Part shown: piece after piece, positions 1-8,158 of the stretch
How the letters are laid out: the number at the start of each line of letters is the position of its first letter
Numbering within the stretch: position 1 is the stretch's first letter
Origin: Pseudomonas silvicola
GTDB lineage: Bacteria; Pseudomonadota; Gammaproteobacteria; Pseudomonadales; Pseudomonadaceae
Assembly: GCF_026651855.1 (NCBI RefSeq)
Contig: NZ_CP093280.1
Span: 5,062,001 to 5,126,000 of the forward strand
Reading direction: 5' to 3'
DNA: 64,000 nucleotides
The notes under the pieces: generated by a model
The model's input: the letters and a program-made list of their open reading frames with translations, nothing else
The model's database searches: none
What the model was told of the DNA's origin: nothing
Program-made: the position numbers and the translations under genes

Positions 1-1
1 T

Positions 2-3000
2 CTCCGGCCACCTGTCCCCATCCCCGTGTTAGCGGCGATCTCTTCTCTTCCGGAAAGCGCTGTCCGAAGTTTTGCACTGGACCTTGGACGCCCGCTATTC
101 ATGAAATCGAATACCCTTCACTTCCTGGATGAGCCTGCGGAAACTTGGTTTCGGGAGCGATTCAAGCCGACACGCGCTAATCTCGACGCCTTCATCGAGC
201 GGCTGATGCCGCTGGCCAGCAATAGCTCCTACGTCGCAGCCACGTTACCGCAACTGCTGCTATCCGGGGAGCGCATCGATGATTTGGTTCGGTTAGCGCT
301 TTCGGAAGAAAGTCTGCCGACGACAAACCCCCTTGAACGCAGGGACGTCGAGCTTCAGCGCCTACATTTCGCGATCAAGGCGTGCTTGCGCACCGACCGC
401 TACCCTGCTGCGGCCAAGCTGGCACTAAAAGCGGCCGGGGAAGCAGCCGGGGAAGCCCGCCAGATCAGCCTGATCCAGAGCAATACCGACCTGGCTGCTG
501 GCCTACTTTCTGCTGAGCGCATTCAGGAACTGGTAGCGAAGCGTACCTTTGAGGCTGGCTGGTTGGGATCAAATCATGCCTATGACGCAGGAGTACTCTC
601 GGGCCAATCAGAGCTTTTGCCTGAGGCTGGCAGCCAGCTTCGAATGGCCATGGAATGGTTGATGTCCTGGGGGCGTCTTCCAGAAAAGGAGCGTGAGAAC
701 GAGCAGGTCAGTGACCACGACCGTGCCGAGATGGCGCTGGCTCATCTGCAGGTCGATGGCGCAGCGGCAGCTGTGGGCTTTCTACGCCTCTGGAGGCCAC
801 AGTCGCTCGTGTTCAAGGCAGGCCTGCAACTGGCAAGCCGCCTCGTGGACATGGGCAAATTTGGCCTGCTTGATGCCCTCGCGGTGGAAGGAACTGCTGA
901 TACATGGCTGTTGCTCGCGATAGCAAGGGAAGCAGGCTTGGTAGGACATCATCTACCCGTCCAGCCATTGCGCGCCTTGATGCAAGAATTAGACGACAGC
1001 CAAGCAACCTTGGAGTACTCCGCTCAAGCGCCCGAGCAATGGCTTCTGCTCGAGGCCGTCACAGCCGCCGTAACCATGTCATTGAAGTTGCTGCCTCGCA
1101 CGCAGGAGCGTTGGGCAGAGACAATCCGGCGCTATTTGCCGACCACTCCGCCGCATGAGCTGTCAAGCTTTCATGGCGGAGACACAAGTCCTTTACTCCG
1201 GGCATACGCGCTGCATTCAGCGCTCCTAGGCGAAAAACTGGAGCTGGAGTCGCTAGCGCCGCCACAGGCCCAGGAGCAGCTTTCTGGTGACAACAGGCGT
1301 GGGCGCGCCCGTGACGTCAGCGCTTTAAAAATGATGACGGGGGGCATTCTCCCCTGGTTTGTACTCGGCGCTGAAATCGCCTGTCACAGGACTCCCGTTG
1401 ATATTGCCGCAGCAATCGACGATGCATTGACGGTCACGGATCGAGTAGCGCGCGATGACCATCAACGTATCTTCAATGGTCAGCAAATCGCGGCGATTGA
1501 GTGGGCACGACTTTTACGGGACTCAGCTGAACTAAGCGAGGAAGCTATCCGCACCTTTCGTGGCTGGCTGGATAAGTCCCCCGCCATCCTCGATGCGACA
1601 GGGTTGATCGCGATTTGTAGGATTGCGTCGCGCACTGAAGGGCTGAGCAATCTGGCATTGGATCTTTCCGTCCAGGCATTCGCCTGGCTAGACCAGCATA
1701 GAGAACATGCCGAGACCCAGATCGAGGGGATACAGCAATTGGCTCGGGCGGTGTACACCGTAAGTCGCAGGGAAGCAGGTGCCTACTTCGCCCGGGCGGT
1801 CGAGATCGCCAGTCGCATCGGTGAAGAAAACACACAACGTTGGTCGGCGCTTTTACAGCTGGCCGAGGCGGGCGCGGCTGGCGCGCTTTCGCGCCCGCGG
1901 ACCGCGTACCGCTTATCAAGGGCCGCGGAACTGACCTATGAATACGTTTACAGAGATAAACATTTCGATTGGGGCGGCACCGTCAGTGCGCTGTCGAAGC
2001 TATGCGGATCGTCGACGCTGGCCATCCTCAGTCGATGGCGTGATCGCGGTTTTGGTGATCCTGATCGTCTGATCAGATTCGCCATCAATGAGCTTGTGAG
2101 TGACGGTCAGTTGTCCGCTGTAACGCCGGTTGCCCTGCTGGGGCTGGCCGCTGGCTGGGACTCTCTGCAGGTGATTCGTAGCGCAATCGATGACGAGCCT
2201 GACATCGCTAAGCGCAAACAGATTTTGCACACAGCTTTCCGCTATTGCCGGGTACAACCTCATGGCCTCTCTGACTGGTCGGCCTTTGCTTCCCTTGCGA
2301 CCGAGCTCGGCACCCTTCTCCCCGATGGAGAAAGGCTGCTGCGGTTTGCCGAAATGGCAGAAGACAACGGGCGACCAACTGTTGCAGCCAAAGCGGGAGG
2401 AGCAAGACCGGAAAAGGACGGACCTGATTGGGATGCACTGTTTGCAGGGATTGATCTGGAGGATCCGAATGGACTGCTGGGTATTCGCAATGAGCTACAG
2501 AACGCAGATCAAGGGTCTCGCACGGCTTCACTGATGAAGGAAGCCGTCGCCCGGGCATCGCCCGGCGCCCTGCCTGGAGTGATAGACGCGATCGCGGCCT
2601 GGCCAACTTTCGGCATTTTTGACCTCAAAGATCTTATCGCCGCCATCCCCTCCACGATGGTCTCGCTTCTTTCCGTCCGCAATGCCTTGAAGGAGGCGGT
2701 ACTGACCGCGTGCCGCAACAATCCCGAGCTAGCCCAGCGCAAGGGTTGGGGCAATGTGTTGAAATTCGAAAACCTCTATGCAGCCGGAGTGCTGACTGAG
2801 CATGCGGTGGTCACCGCGGTGCTGGAGGGTTACGGGCGGAAGGAAGATTTCGAAAGCAGTGATTTTTTCGCGCTAATTGATCCATTGGCCTCGCGTTTGA
2901 CTGCCGATCAGGCCGACGAAGTACTGGGGTTTGGGTTGGACTTGCTGGAGAGTATCCTGCAGCCAGCGGACGGTGATGGTCCTTGGCACGAGCGGCTGCA

Positions 3001-4600
3001 TCCCCCTGCGCAAGTGATAGACGCCCTCGCTGGCTATCTATGGGTGAGGCTTGGCTCTCCGGCCGCGGCAGAGCGGTGGAAGGCTGCACACGTTGCGAGG
3101 AGCTGCATAGAGCTTGAATATGAACCGCTCATTCGGGCGCTAGCCGCTCGTGCGTCGTCCGCGTCACCGGCCCCCTTTACTGACCAGCGGTTGGATTTTT
3201 ACCAATGGCATGCGCACCAATGGTTTCTCTTCGCGGTAGCACACGCTGCTCGTGACAAACCGGATCTGGTGATGCCCCTCCTGCCGTTCCTCAAGACCTC
3301 TACAATCCAAGAGCATGTCATCATTCGGCATTATGCTGCGGAGGCGATGATGAGCTTGCATCAAGCCAGCTATTTGGCTGCAGATGAGGTTGGAGGACTC
3401 AACACAATCAACGCAGGCGAACTCCCTCTATGGGATTACTCCGGCTGGCGAGCTGAGACCGAAGAACAGGACGCGCTGGACGGCGACGATGCGCAGGCGC
3501 ACTCCTTCGACATCGACATCAGCCAGTACTGGTTCAGTCGCTTAGGAAGAGTATTTGGTCTATCCGCCACCACGGTGGAGCGAATGGCTCTAGACGTCAT
3601 TCGTCGAGAACTTGGCAATCCCGGCAACGCCCAGGATGATGCGCGGTACACATTAAATCTGTTCAAAGATCAGGCCACCCGCCATTCCCATGGCTCTTTG
3701 CCGCGAGTGGATGATCGTCAAGCCTATCAGGCCTATCACGCAATGATGATCCTGGCAGCACGCCTGCTCAAAACGCACCCCATAGGGCGCAGCGAGTATA
3801 GTGCGCAAAACGATTTCGAAGAGTGGCTCAAGTATCTGACGCTAACCCGCGCGGACGGACGCTGGACTGCTGACCGGCGGGATCCGTCATTGGTCAAGCA
3901 AGTTGAGAAGCCAACCCGATACGGCGATACCGACTGGTGCTGGGAGATTACTCGGGAGAGTTTGGATCGTCATTGGCTTGCCGATGATGGCCTACGGGTC
4001 GTGTGGGGAGATTGGCGCACTGGTGACCAGCAATACGAAGAGACTGTTTCAATACGCAGCGCGCTGGTGACCAAGAATGCTGCTGGAGCATTGCTCGCTG
4101 CGTTGCAGACAGCGCCAAATCCCGACGCCGTTTATTTCCCGACCCCAGACGCGACTCATCTCCTCGGCGGCAAAAGCCTGGCCATTACCCTGTGGGTTGA
4201 GGAGGAAGGGGGGGCACTCGGACTGGATGAGTATGATCCTTGGGCCGCCGGGCTCAGCTACCCTGGACCAGGACCCACAATGAGCACAGTGGGAACGTTG
4301 GGACTGACTACGGATGCGGACAACCGGCTCTGGCAGACGCCAACCGGAGCGATGCTGCGAAGTGAGGTCTGGGCAACTGCAGTCGGCTTCGACAGGGACG
4401 AAGAGTACATCTCTGGTACGCGGCTCAGCGTTGATGCCTCTTTTATGGCCGAGCTACTGGCCGCGTATCCGAATGACTGCCTGCTGATTCGTACCTCCGT
4501 GCGGCGGCGCCTGCCTGGTCATGACCGGACCAGTGCCTATGAGCCGCGTCCTTGGCCCTATGAACGTTATTTCCTGGTAGAAAATGATGGAATCACTTGA
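2..4600 (+). CDS. Large helical-repeat protein, C-terminal part (5' end outside window)
   Basis: The frame is open from base 2, so the GTG at 26 is probably internal and the gene starts to the left of the window. At least 1,530 residues are visible. The first 40 or so look like the end of a winged-helix or NTPase-adjacent segment. Residues about 50-1,150 are almost wholly alpha-helical, rich in Ala/Leu and without membrane segments, as in the superhelical sensor part of STAND/NACHT-type proteins. The last 250 residues are more beta-rich and Trp/Tyr-rich. No Walker motif is visible here; if the protein is a STAND ATPase, that domain lies upstream. The stop overlaps the next gene by 17 nt, implying co-translation. 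The neighbourhood of transposition modules and nuclease-like genes suggests anti-phage defence, but that is inference. I do not recognise the family precisely. Confidence 0.8.
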   Translation, partial: LRPPVPIPVLAAISSLPESAVRSFALDLGRPLFMKSNTLHFLDEPAETWFRERFKPTRANLDAFIERLMPLASNSSYVAATLPQLLLSGERIDDLVRLALSEESLPTTNPLERRDVELQRLHFAIKACLRTDRYPAAAKLALKAAGEAAGEARQISLIQSNTDLAAGLLSAERIQELVAKRTFEAGWLGSNHAYDAGVLSGQSELLPEAGSQLRMAMEWLMSWGRLPEKERENEQVSDHDRAEMALAHLQVDGAAAAVGFLRLWRPQSLVFKAGLQLASRLVDMGKFGLLDALAVEGTADTWLLLAIAREAGLVGHHLPVQPLRALMQELDDSQATLEYSAQAPEQWLLLEAVTAAVTMSLKLLPRTQERWAETIRRYLPTTPPHELSSFHGGDTSPLLRAYALHSALLGEKLELESLAPPQAQEQLSGDNRRGRARDVSALKMMTGGILPWFVLGAEIACHRTPVDIAAAIDDALTVTDRVARDDHQRIFNGQQIAAIEWARLLRDSAELSEEAIRTFRGWLDKSPAILDATGLIAICRIASRTEGLSNLALDLSVQAFAWLDQHREHAETQIEGIQQLARAVYTVSRREAGAYFARAVEIASRIGEENTQRWSALLQLAEAGAAGALSRPRTAYRLSRAAELTYEYVYRDKHFDWGGTVSALSKLCGSSTLAILSRWRDRGFGDPDRLIRFAINELVSDGQLSAVTPVALLGLAAGWDSLQVIRSAIDDEPDIAKRKQILHTAFRYCRVQPHGLSDWSAFASLATELGTLLPDGERLLRFAEMAEDNGRPTVAAKAGGARPEKDGPDWDALFAGIDLEDPNGLLGIRNELQNADQGSRTASLMKEAVARASPGALPGVIDAIAAWPTFGIFDLKDLIAAIPSTMVSLLSVRNALKEAVLTACRNNPELAQRKGWGNVLKFENLYAAGVLTEHAVVTAVLEGYGRKEDFESSDFFALIDPLASRLTADQADEVLGFGLDLLESILQPADGDGPWHERLHPPAQVIDALAGYLWVRLGSPAAAERWKAAHVARSCIELEYEPLIRALAARASSASPAPFTDQRLDFYQWHAHQWFLFAVAHAARDKPDLVMPLLPFLKTSTIQEHVIIRHYAAEAMMSLHQASYLAADEVGGLNTINAGELPLWDYSGWRAETEEQDALDGDDAQAHSFDIDISQYWFSRLGRVFGLSATTVERMALDVIRRELGNPGNAQDDARYTLNLFKDQATRHSHGSLPRVDDRQAYQAYHAMMILAARLLKTHPIGRSEYSAQNDFEEWLKYLTLTRADGRWTADRRDPSLVKQVEKPTRYGDTDWCWEITRESLDRHWLADDGLRVVWGDWRTGDQQYEETVSIRSALVTKNAAGALLAALQTAPNPDAVYFPTPDATHLLGGKSLAITLWVEEEGGALGLDEYDPWAAGLSYPGPGPTMSTVGTLGLTTDADNRLWQTPTGAMLRSEVWATAVGFDRDEEYISGTRLSVDASFMAELLAAYPNDCLLIRTSVRRRLPGHDRTSAYEPRPWPYERYFLVENDGIT

Positions 4601-5252
4601 CCGCTCCAGCGCCGTAATTGAACTGGGGCGCCTGTTGGTGAAACAACTCAACTTGGGGGACGACCTGATGGCTCAGTGGCTGGCCCATCTGGTTGCAGAG
4701 CGCATGGCCGAGGCCGAAAGTGCCGTGGGCGATGAGCGAGTTGCAGCCCAGGCGAAATGCCAGCAAATGATCCTCACCCTCTGGGAGTACCGCAACAGTT
4801 TTCCTTCGGAGCAGCGTCCATTCAACGGGCTTGAGCCACTGATGGCAACACTGCAGTCCCTGGACATCAGCAGTGAGCAACGCTTTCGCTACTTCCGTCG
4901 GCACCCAACCCCAGGCGAGCTCGATGAGGTTGGGACAGGCAAGGAGTTACTAGATGCGGCGGCAAGCCTGGACAAAGCCGCACGCGTATTGATTCATCAA
5001 CTGCTCGGTGACGCCGCGAAGGTTGCGGCAGTGCAGGCGAAGCCTTGGATCGAGGCTGCGGGGCAAGCAGGGGCAGATGCGGCAGCTGAATTGGCCGTCC
5101 TGGAGTTCGTCTTGAGTGACGATGAAGCGCTCGACGGCAATGAACAACAACGCCCTACGATTACCCAGAAAGTGGCGGCCTTGGAGGTCTTTATTGAGCT
5201 TGCGGCCATCGCCGCCGCGGAGTATCGCGCCTTACTGGCAACTCCGAGGTGA
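4584..5252 (+). CDS. Hypothetical 222-aa partner of the upstream giant protein
   Basis: The ATG lies inside the last codons of the preceding gene (17-nt overlap), so the two are translationally coupled and probably form one functional unit. A second in-frame ATG follows immediately and could be the true start. The product is soluble and predicted almost entirely helical, with no signal peptide, no Cys/His cluster and no recognisable catalytic motif. Acidic and alanine-rich helices dominate the C-terminal half (from about residue 130). A small helical protein encoded after a large helical-repeat protein could be a regulator or adaptor of it. I do not recognise the family. Confidence 0.8.
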   Translation: MMESLDRSSAVIELGRLLVKQLNLGDDLMAQWLAHLVAERMAEAESAVGDERVAAQAKCQQMILTLWEYRNSFPSEQRPFNGLEPLMATLQSLDISSEQRFRYFRRHPTPGELDEVGTGKELLDAAASLDKAARVLIHQLLGDAAKVAAVQAKPWIEAAGQAGADAAAELAVLEFVLSDDEALDGNEQQRPTITQKVAALEVFIELAAIAAAEYRALLATPR

Positions 5253-5633
5253 TCCAGGCGAACGGTTACTGCTTCAGTGGGATTCGGCGCTCAAACTGCA
5301 GGCGCCTGCCATCCCGTGTTGCCCCCTTCCCCGCCTAGAGTATCAGTAAGCCAATCCGAGGACAGTGGCCACAAGCCCTGCAAGCATCAGACCGACACAC
5401 ACGAGACCCGCCAGGGTGATCAGACGATCGAGCTTGCCATCGAAGCTCGTCACTTTCTCCTCCAGGAGTTTGAGGCGAGCAGCAAGGGGCTGCCAAGCAT
5501 TGCCATCAGTAGCCCAGGCTTGGTAGACAGCCAGTGCCACACCGTTGTGGTACGTTTCAAGGATGTAGCTCCCACATCTCAGCCTAAGTCATTCCAGGCC
5601 TAAACCTCGGGACCTTGACTCAGTTTTCCACGC
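5253..5633. other. Intergenic stretch with at most one doubtful small gene
   Basis: These 381 bases separate the two-gene unit on the left from tnpT on the right. The only candidate gene is the small minus-strand membrane ORF at 5343-5540. I see no RNA gene, no strong repeat and no clear promoter. Confidence 0.5.
5343..5540 (-). CDS. Possible small single-pass membrane protein (65 aa)
   Basis: The ORF starts at GTG with no convincing Shine-Dalgarno. The frame is open upstream to a stop at about 5589, so the true start may be further out. It encodes an amphipathic, Leu/Lys-rich segment of about 20 residues (coiled-coil-like, residues 20-40), followed by a hydrophobic helix from about residue 43 to the end. 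This helix-plus-one-TM layout resembles small phage-like or accessory membrane proteins, but no family is identifiable. It could be a chance ORF or a remnant. Confidence 0.35.
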   Translation of the reverse strand: MALAVYQAWATDGNAWQPLAARLKLLEEKVTSFDGKLDRLITLAGLVCVGLMLAGLVATVLGLAY

Positions 5634-6617
5634 CTAAGCTCGCCCCTTGGGCGCGTTTTTTTTCTGTGACCGGGTAGTTGAGCTGGCGAGCGCCTCGGCA
5701 CGCGCCTGCGCCGCCGCTGCTCGCTCACGAGCACTCGCCAACTCTTCACGCAGAGCCTGCAACGCGCTGTGCAAATCGCTGTTTTGCTCGCTCAGCGCGA
5801 TTGACCGTTGCTGAGCCTGGTCCAGCTGCGCGGTCACCAGTTGCGCTTGGGCGCGCGCCGTCTGCGTCTGTTCGCGGCTGTCCGCAAGAGTGAGTTGATC
5901 CGCCTGCAAGGCCTGCTGGGCTACGCTGAGCCGGCCCAGAGCATCCTTGAGTTGCAACCCCATCACCTTGTTCTCTTCGCGGGCACGATCAATTTCGCGG
6001 TAGGCACGGTCTTCAACGTCGCGGCTGTAGCGCTGCTGCTCCGCGCGCGCCTGCTCGGCCTGCGCAAGACTGGTGTGTAAGCGTTGCTGGATATCCCCCA
6101 GTTGCTGACGAGCGTCATCGCACTGGGTCAGGAGCTCTTCGCGCTGTGCACGCAGGTCATCGATCTGCGCCTGCCGTTGGGCCAACAGCTGTTCCAGGTC
6201 GGTCAGGCGAGTTTCGATACGCTGCCGGCTGGCTATCGCCTCGACCGCCTGGCGCTGCGCCTCAACGACCTCCAGCCGCCTCTTCGCCTCCACCTCAGCC
6301 AATGCCTCCCTCTCGTCGGCAAGCACTTGGCGCTGCGCCGCCATCGACTGTTCCATCACGCCCTGGGCCAGTGTCGTCGCCTGTTGCCAGAGGGCGACAA
6401 ACGCCTGCGCGACCTCCGCCGGCAGTCCTGGTAACCGAGTTTCGCCGCGCAGGCGACTCGCCAGTTGCTCCCACCATTGGTCGAGCAAGGCGCCAACCCG
6501 CGCCGGACTTCCCTTCCCGAGCTCCAGGCGCACGCGCTCAACGGTCGGCCGTTCACCCCGGGCCAGCACCGCGTCCGCCGCGGCAAACACCTCGTGTTCC
6601 GGTACTCCTACGGCCAT
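5634..6617 (-). CDS. tnpT: TnpT/KfrA-like coiled-coil DNA-binding protein
   Basis: Of the 327 residues, about 1-60 match the KfrA N-terminal helix-turn-helix domain (plasmid replication DNA-binding N-terminal type), including the segment around 'RGERPTVERVRLELGKGS'. Residues about 85-310 form a long, uninterrupted, Gln/Ala/Glu-rich coiled coil, and the tail is basic. The gene is divergent from a tyrosine recombinase with a short, AT-rich, palindrome-bearing gap. This is the arrangement of tnpS-rst-tnpT in Tn4651-type (Tn3-family) transposons, where TnpT is the accessory DNA-binding protein of cointegrate resolution. Length matches TnpT (about 330 aa). Without a transposase nearby, the gene could equally be called a KfrA-family protein. 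A paralogue lies at 46465-47454. Confidence 0.75.
   Translation of the reverse strand: MAVGVPEHEVFAAADAVLARGERPTVERVRLELGKGSPARVGALLDQWWEQLASRLRGETRLPGLPAEVAQAFVALWQQATTLAQGVMEQSMAAQRQVLADEREALAEVEAKRRLEVVEAQRQAVEAIASRQRIETRLTDLEQLLAQRQAQIDDLRAQREELLTQCDDARQQLGDIQQRLHTSLAQAEQARAEQQRYSRDVEDRAYREIDRAREENKVMGLQLKDALGRLSVAQQALQADQLTLADSREQTQTARAQAQLVTAQLDQAQQRSIALSEQNSDLHSALQALREELASARERAAAAQARAEALASSTTRSQKKNAPKGRA
5641..5663 (+). terminator. Possible rho-independent terminator for rightward transcription
   Basis: A five-base-pair GC stem (CGCCC/GGGCG with a three-base loop) is followed by eight T residues on the plus strand. It lies inside the 3' coding end of tnpT, which is on the other strand, and could stop rightward transcripts from the two-gene unit ending at 5252. 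The stem is short, so this may be coincidental. Confidence 0.3.
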
Positions 6618-6643
6618 GACCAGCAGCTCCTTAATTTAGGTAT

Positions 6644-6704
6644 GATAATGAAATGTTATCCGATGTTATTTTATCGAAACTGGAATTATAATACGTTGAA
6701 CGTA
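6644..6704. promoter_or_regulatory. Inverted repeats between tnpT and tnpS; candidate resolution (rst) site
   Basis: The short AT-rich gap contains GATAA at 6644-6648 facing TTATC at 6656-6660 with a 7-nt spacer, then the 13-nt odd palindrome TACGTTGAACGTA at 6692-6704. A related half-site, GAT...TTATC, lies between them around 6662-6675. In Tn4651 the rst recombination site sits between divergent tnpS and tnpT, and tyrosine recombinases bind short inverted repeats around a 6-8 bp core. Assignment is by position and symmetry only. Confidence 0.45.
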
Positions 6705-7814
6705 ACAAATATTACAGATCAGTTTTTACTGCTCGATGAACCGCCTCTGGACCCGCATTTCCTTGCGCTCAGCGCCCAGGAAGCGGCTGCCGCGTTCGTC
6801 GCTGCCGGTACGGCTGCCAATACGGTCCGCAGCTACCGCAGCGCCCTCGCCTACTGGTCGGCCTGGCTGCAGCTGCGCTATGGCCTGGTGCTGGGCGAGA
6901 CACCGCTGCCGGCGACGGTGGCTGTGCAATTCATCCTCGACCACCTGGCCCGGCCGCTCGCCGACGGTACCTGGACCCATCTGCTGCCGTCGACGATCGA
7001 CGCCGCACTGGTCCGCGCCCGGGTCAAAGCCAACACCGGGGCATTGGCCTACAACACAGTCAGCCACCGCCTGGCGGTGCTGACCAAGTGGCACCGACTG
7101 CATGACTGGGACAGTCCCACCGAGGCGCCGGCGGTGAAAACCTTGCTGCGTGAAGCCCGCAAGGCACAGTCGCGGCAAGGCGTGGCGGTGCGCAAGAAGA
7201 CCGCGGTGGTGCTCGAACCCCTGCAGGCGATGCTCGCCACCTGCGACGATGGCGTGCGCGGGATCCGCGACCGCGCCCTCCTCCTCCTGGCCTGGAGCGG
7301 TGGCGGTCGACGGCGCTCGGAAGTGGTGAGCCTGCAGGTCGGCGACGTGCGCCGACTGGACGCCGACACCTGGCTCTACGCCTTGGGCGCGACCAAAACC
7401 GATACCGGCGGCACGCGCCGTGAAAAGCCGCTGCGCGGCCCCGCAGCCCATGCGCTGACGGCCTGGCTAGCGGCAGCTCCCGCTAGCAGCGGCCCGCTGT
7501 TTCGGCGACTGTACAAGGGCGGCAAGGTGGGCACGACAGGGTTATCGGGCGACCAGGTGGCACGGATCGTCCAGCGCCGCGCCCAGCTGGCCGGGCTTGA
7601 GGGAGATTGGGCGGCGCACAGCCTGCGCTCGGGGTTCGTCACCGAAGCCGGGCGCCAGGGCGTGCCGCTCGGCGAGGTGATGGCCATGACCGAGCACCGC
7701 AGCGTCAGCACGGTGATGGGCTACTTCCAAACGGGGTCGCTGCTAGACAGCAAGGCCACCACCCTCATGACGCCGTCAGCCGCCAACTTGGACCAGTCAG
7801 GGAAAGACTCATAA
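6648..7814 (+). CDS. tnpS: TnpS-like tyrosine recombinase (cointegrate resolvase)
   Basis: This is a site-specific tyrosine recombinase with a complete catalytic set. The first Arg is in 'GGGRRRSEVVSL', the Lys in 'GATKTD', the third-block His and Arg in 'HSLRSGF', and the last His and the Tyr nucleophile in 'EHRSVSTVMGYFQ'. The N-terminal half (about residues 30-150) is a SAM-like core-binding domain. The ORF is open upstream to 6465, overlapping tnpT on the other strand. I chose the ATG at 6648 because TTTAGG precedes it by 7 nt; ATGs at 6642 and 6663 are alternatives. The divergent tnpT supports the Tn4651-type resolvase assignment. A decayed copy of its 3' half occurs at 10431-10999 in the same orientation. 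No Tn3-family transposase is seen in the window. Confidence 0.8.
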   Translation: MKCYPMLFYRNWNYNTLNVTNITDQFLLLDEPPLDPHFLALSAQEAAAAFVAAGTAANTVRSYRSALAYWSAWLQLRYGLVLGETPLPATVAVQFILDHLARPLADGTWTHLLPSTIDAALVRARVKANTGALAYNTVSHRLAVLTKWHRLHDWDSPTEAPAVKTLLREARKAQSRQGVAVRKKTAVVLEPLQAMLATCDDGVRGIRDRALLLLAWSGGGRRRSEVVSLQVGDVRRLDADTWLYALGATKTDTGGTRREKPLRGPAAHALTAWLAAAPASSGPLFRRLYKGGKVGTTGLSGDQVARIVQRRAQLAGLEGDWAAHSLRSGFVTEAGRQGVPLGEVMAMTEHRSVSTVMGYFQTGSLLDSKATTLMTPSAANLDQSGKDS

Positions 7815-8158
7815 ACCCCGGCGATCCGCTGGCCCACCAGGCCGGCGCTAACCTAAAGCCATCCCGCCGCTGCGATCAGCACGCGCGCCCATGAACGGAC
7901 CAATGCTTGGATTCCTAGTGTTCGTAGGTGTAGGGATATTTTCCTGGCTAAGGCGCTTTGTCGATCCGTAGCGTGTTGGCGCTGATGGGATTTTGATCCA
8001 TGGGTCAATTCGGCTTGAGCAACAACACGTCCCGAATCACCTAATACTACCTAGACAACAATACCGCCCACATATACAGATAATGCGGAAGTCGCTTCCC
8101 CGGTCGGCCAAGCGGCAGGCGCCCTTGATCGCCCGCCCTTAGCCGAATTTAGGCGCGG
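7815..8158. other. Intergenic stretch without a gene
   Basis: These 344 bases lie between the convergent ends of tnpS and the 648-aa nuclease-like gene. I see no coding frame, no RNA gene and no convincing terminator; only an imperfect palindrome (TTGATCCATGGGTCAA) near 7993-8008. Confidence 0.5.
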
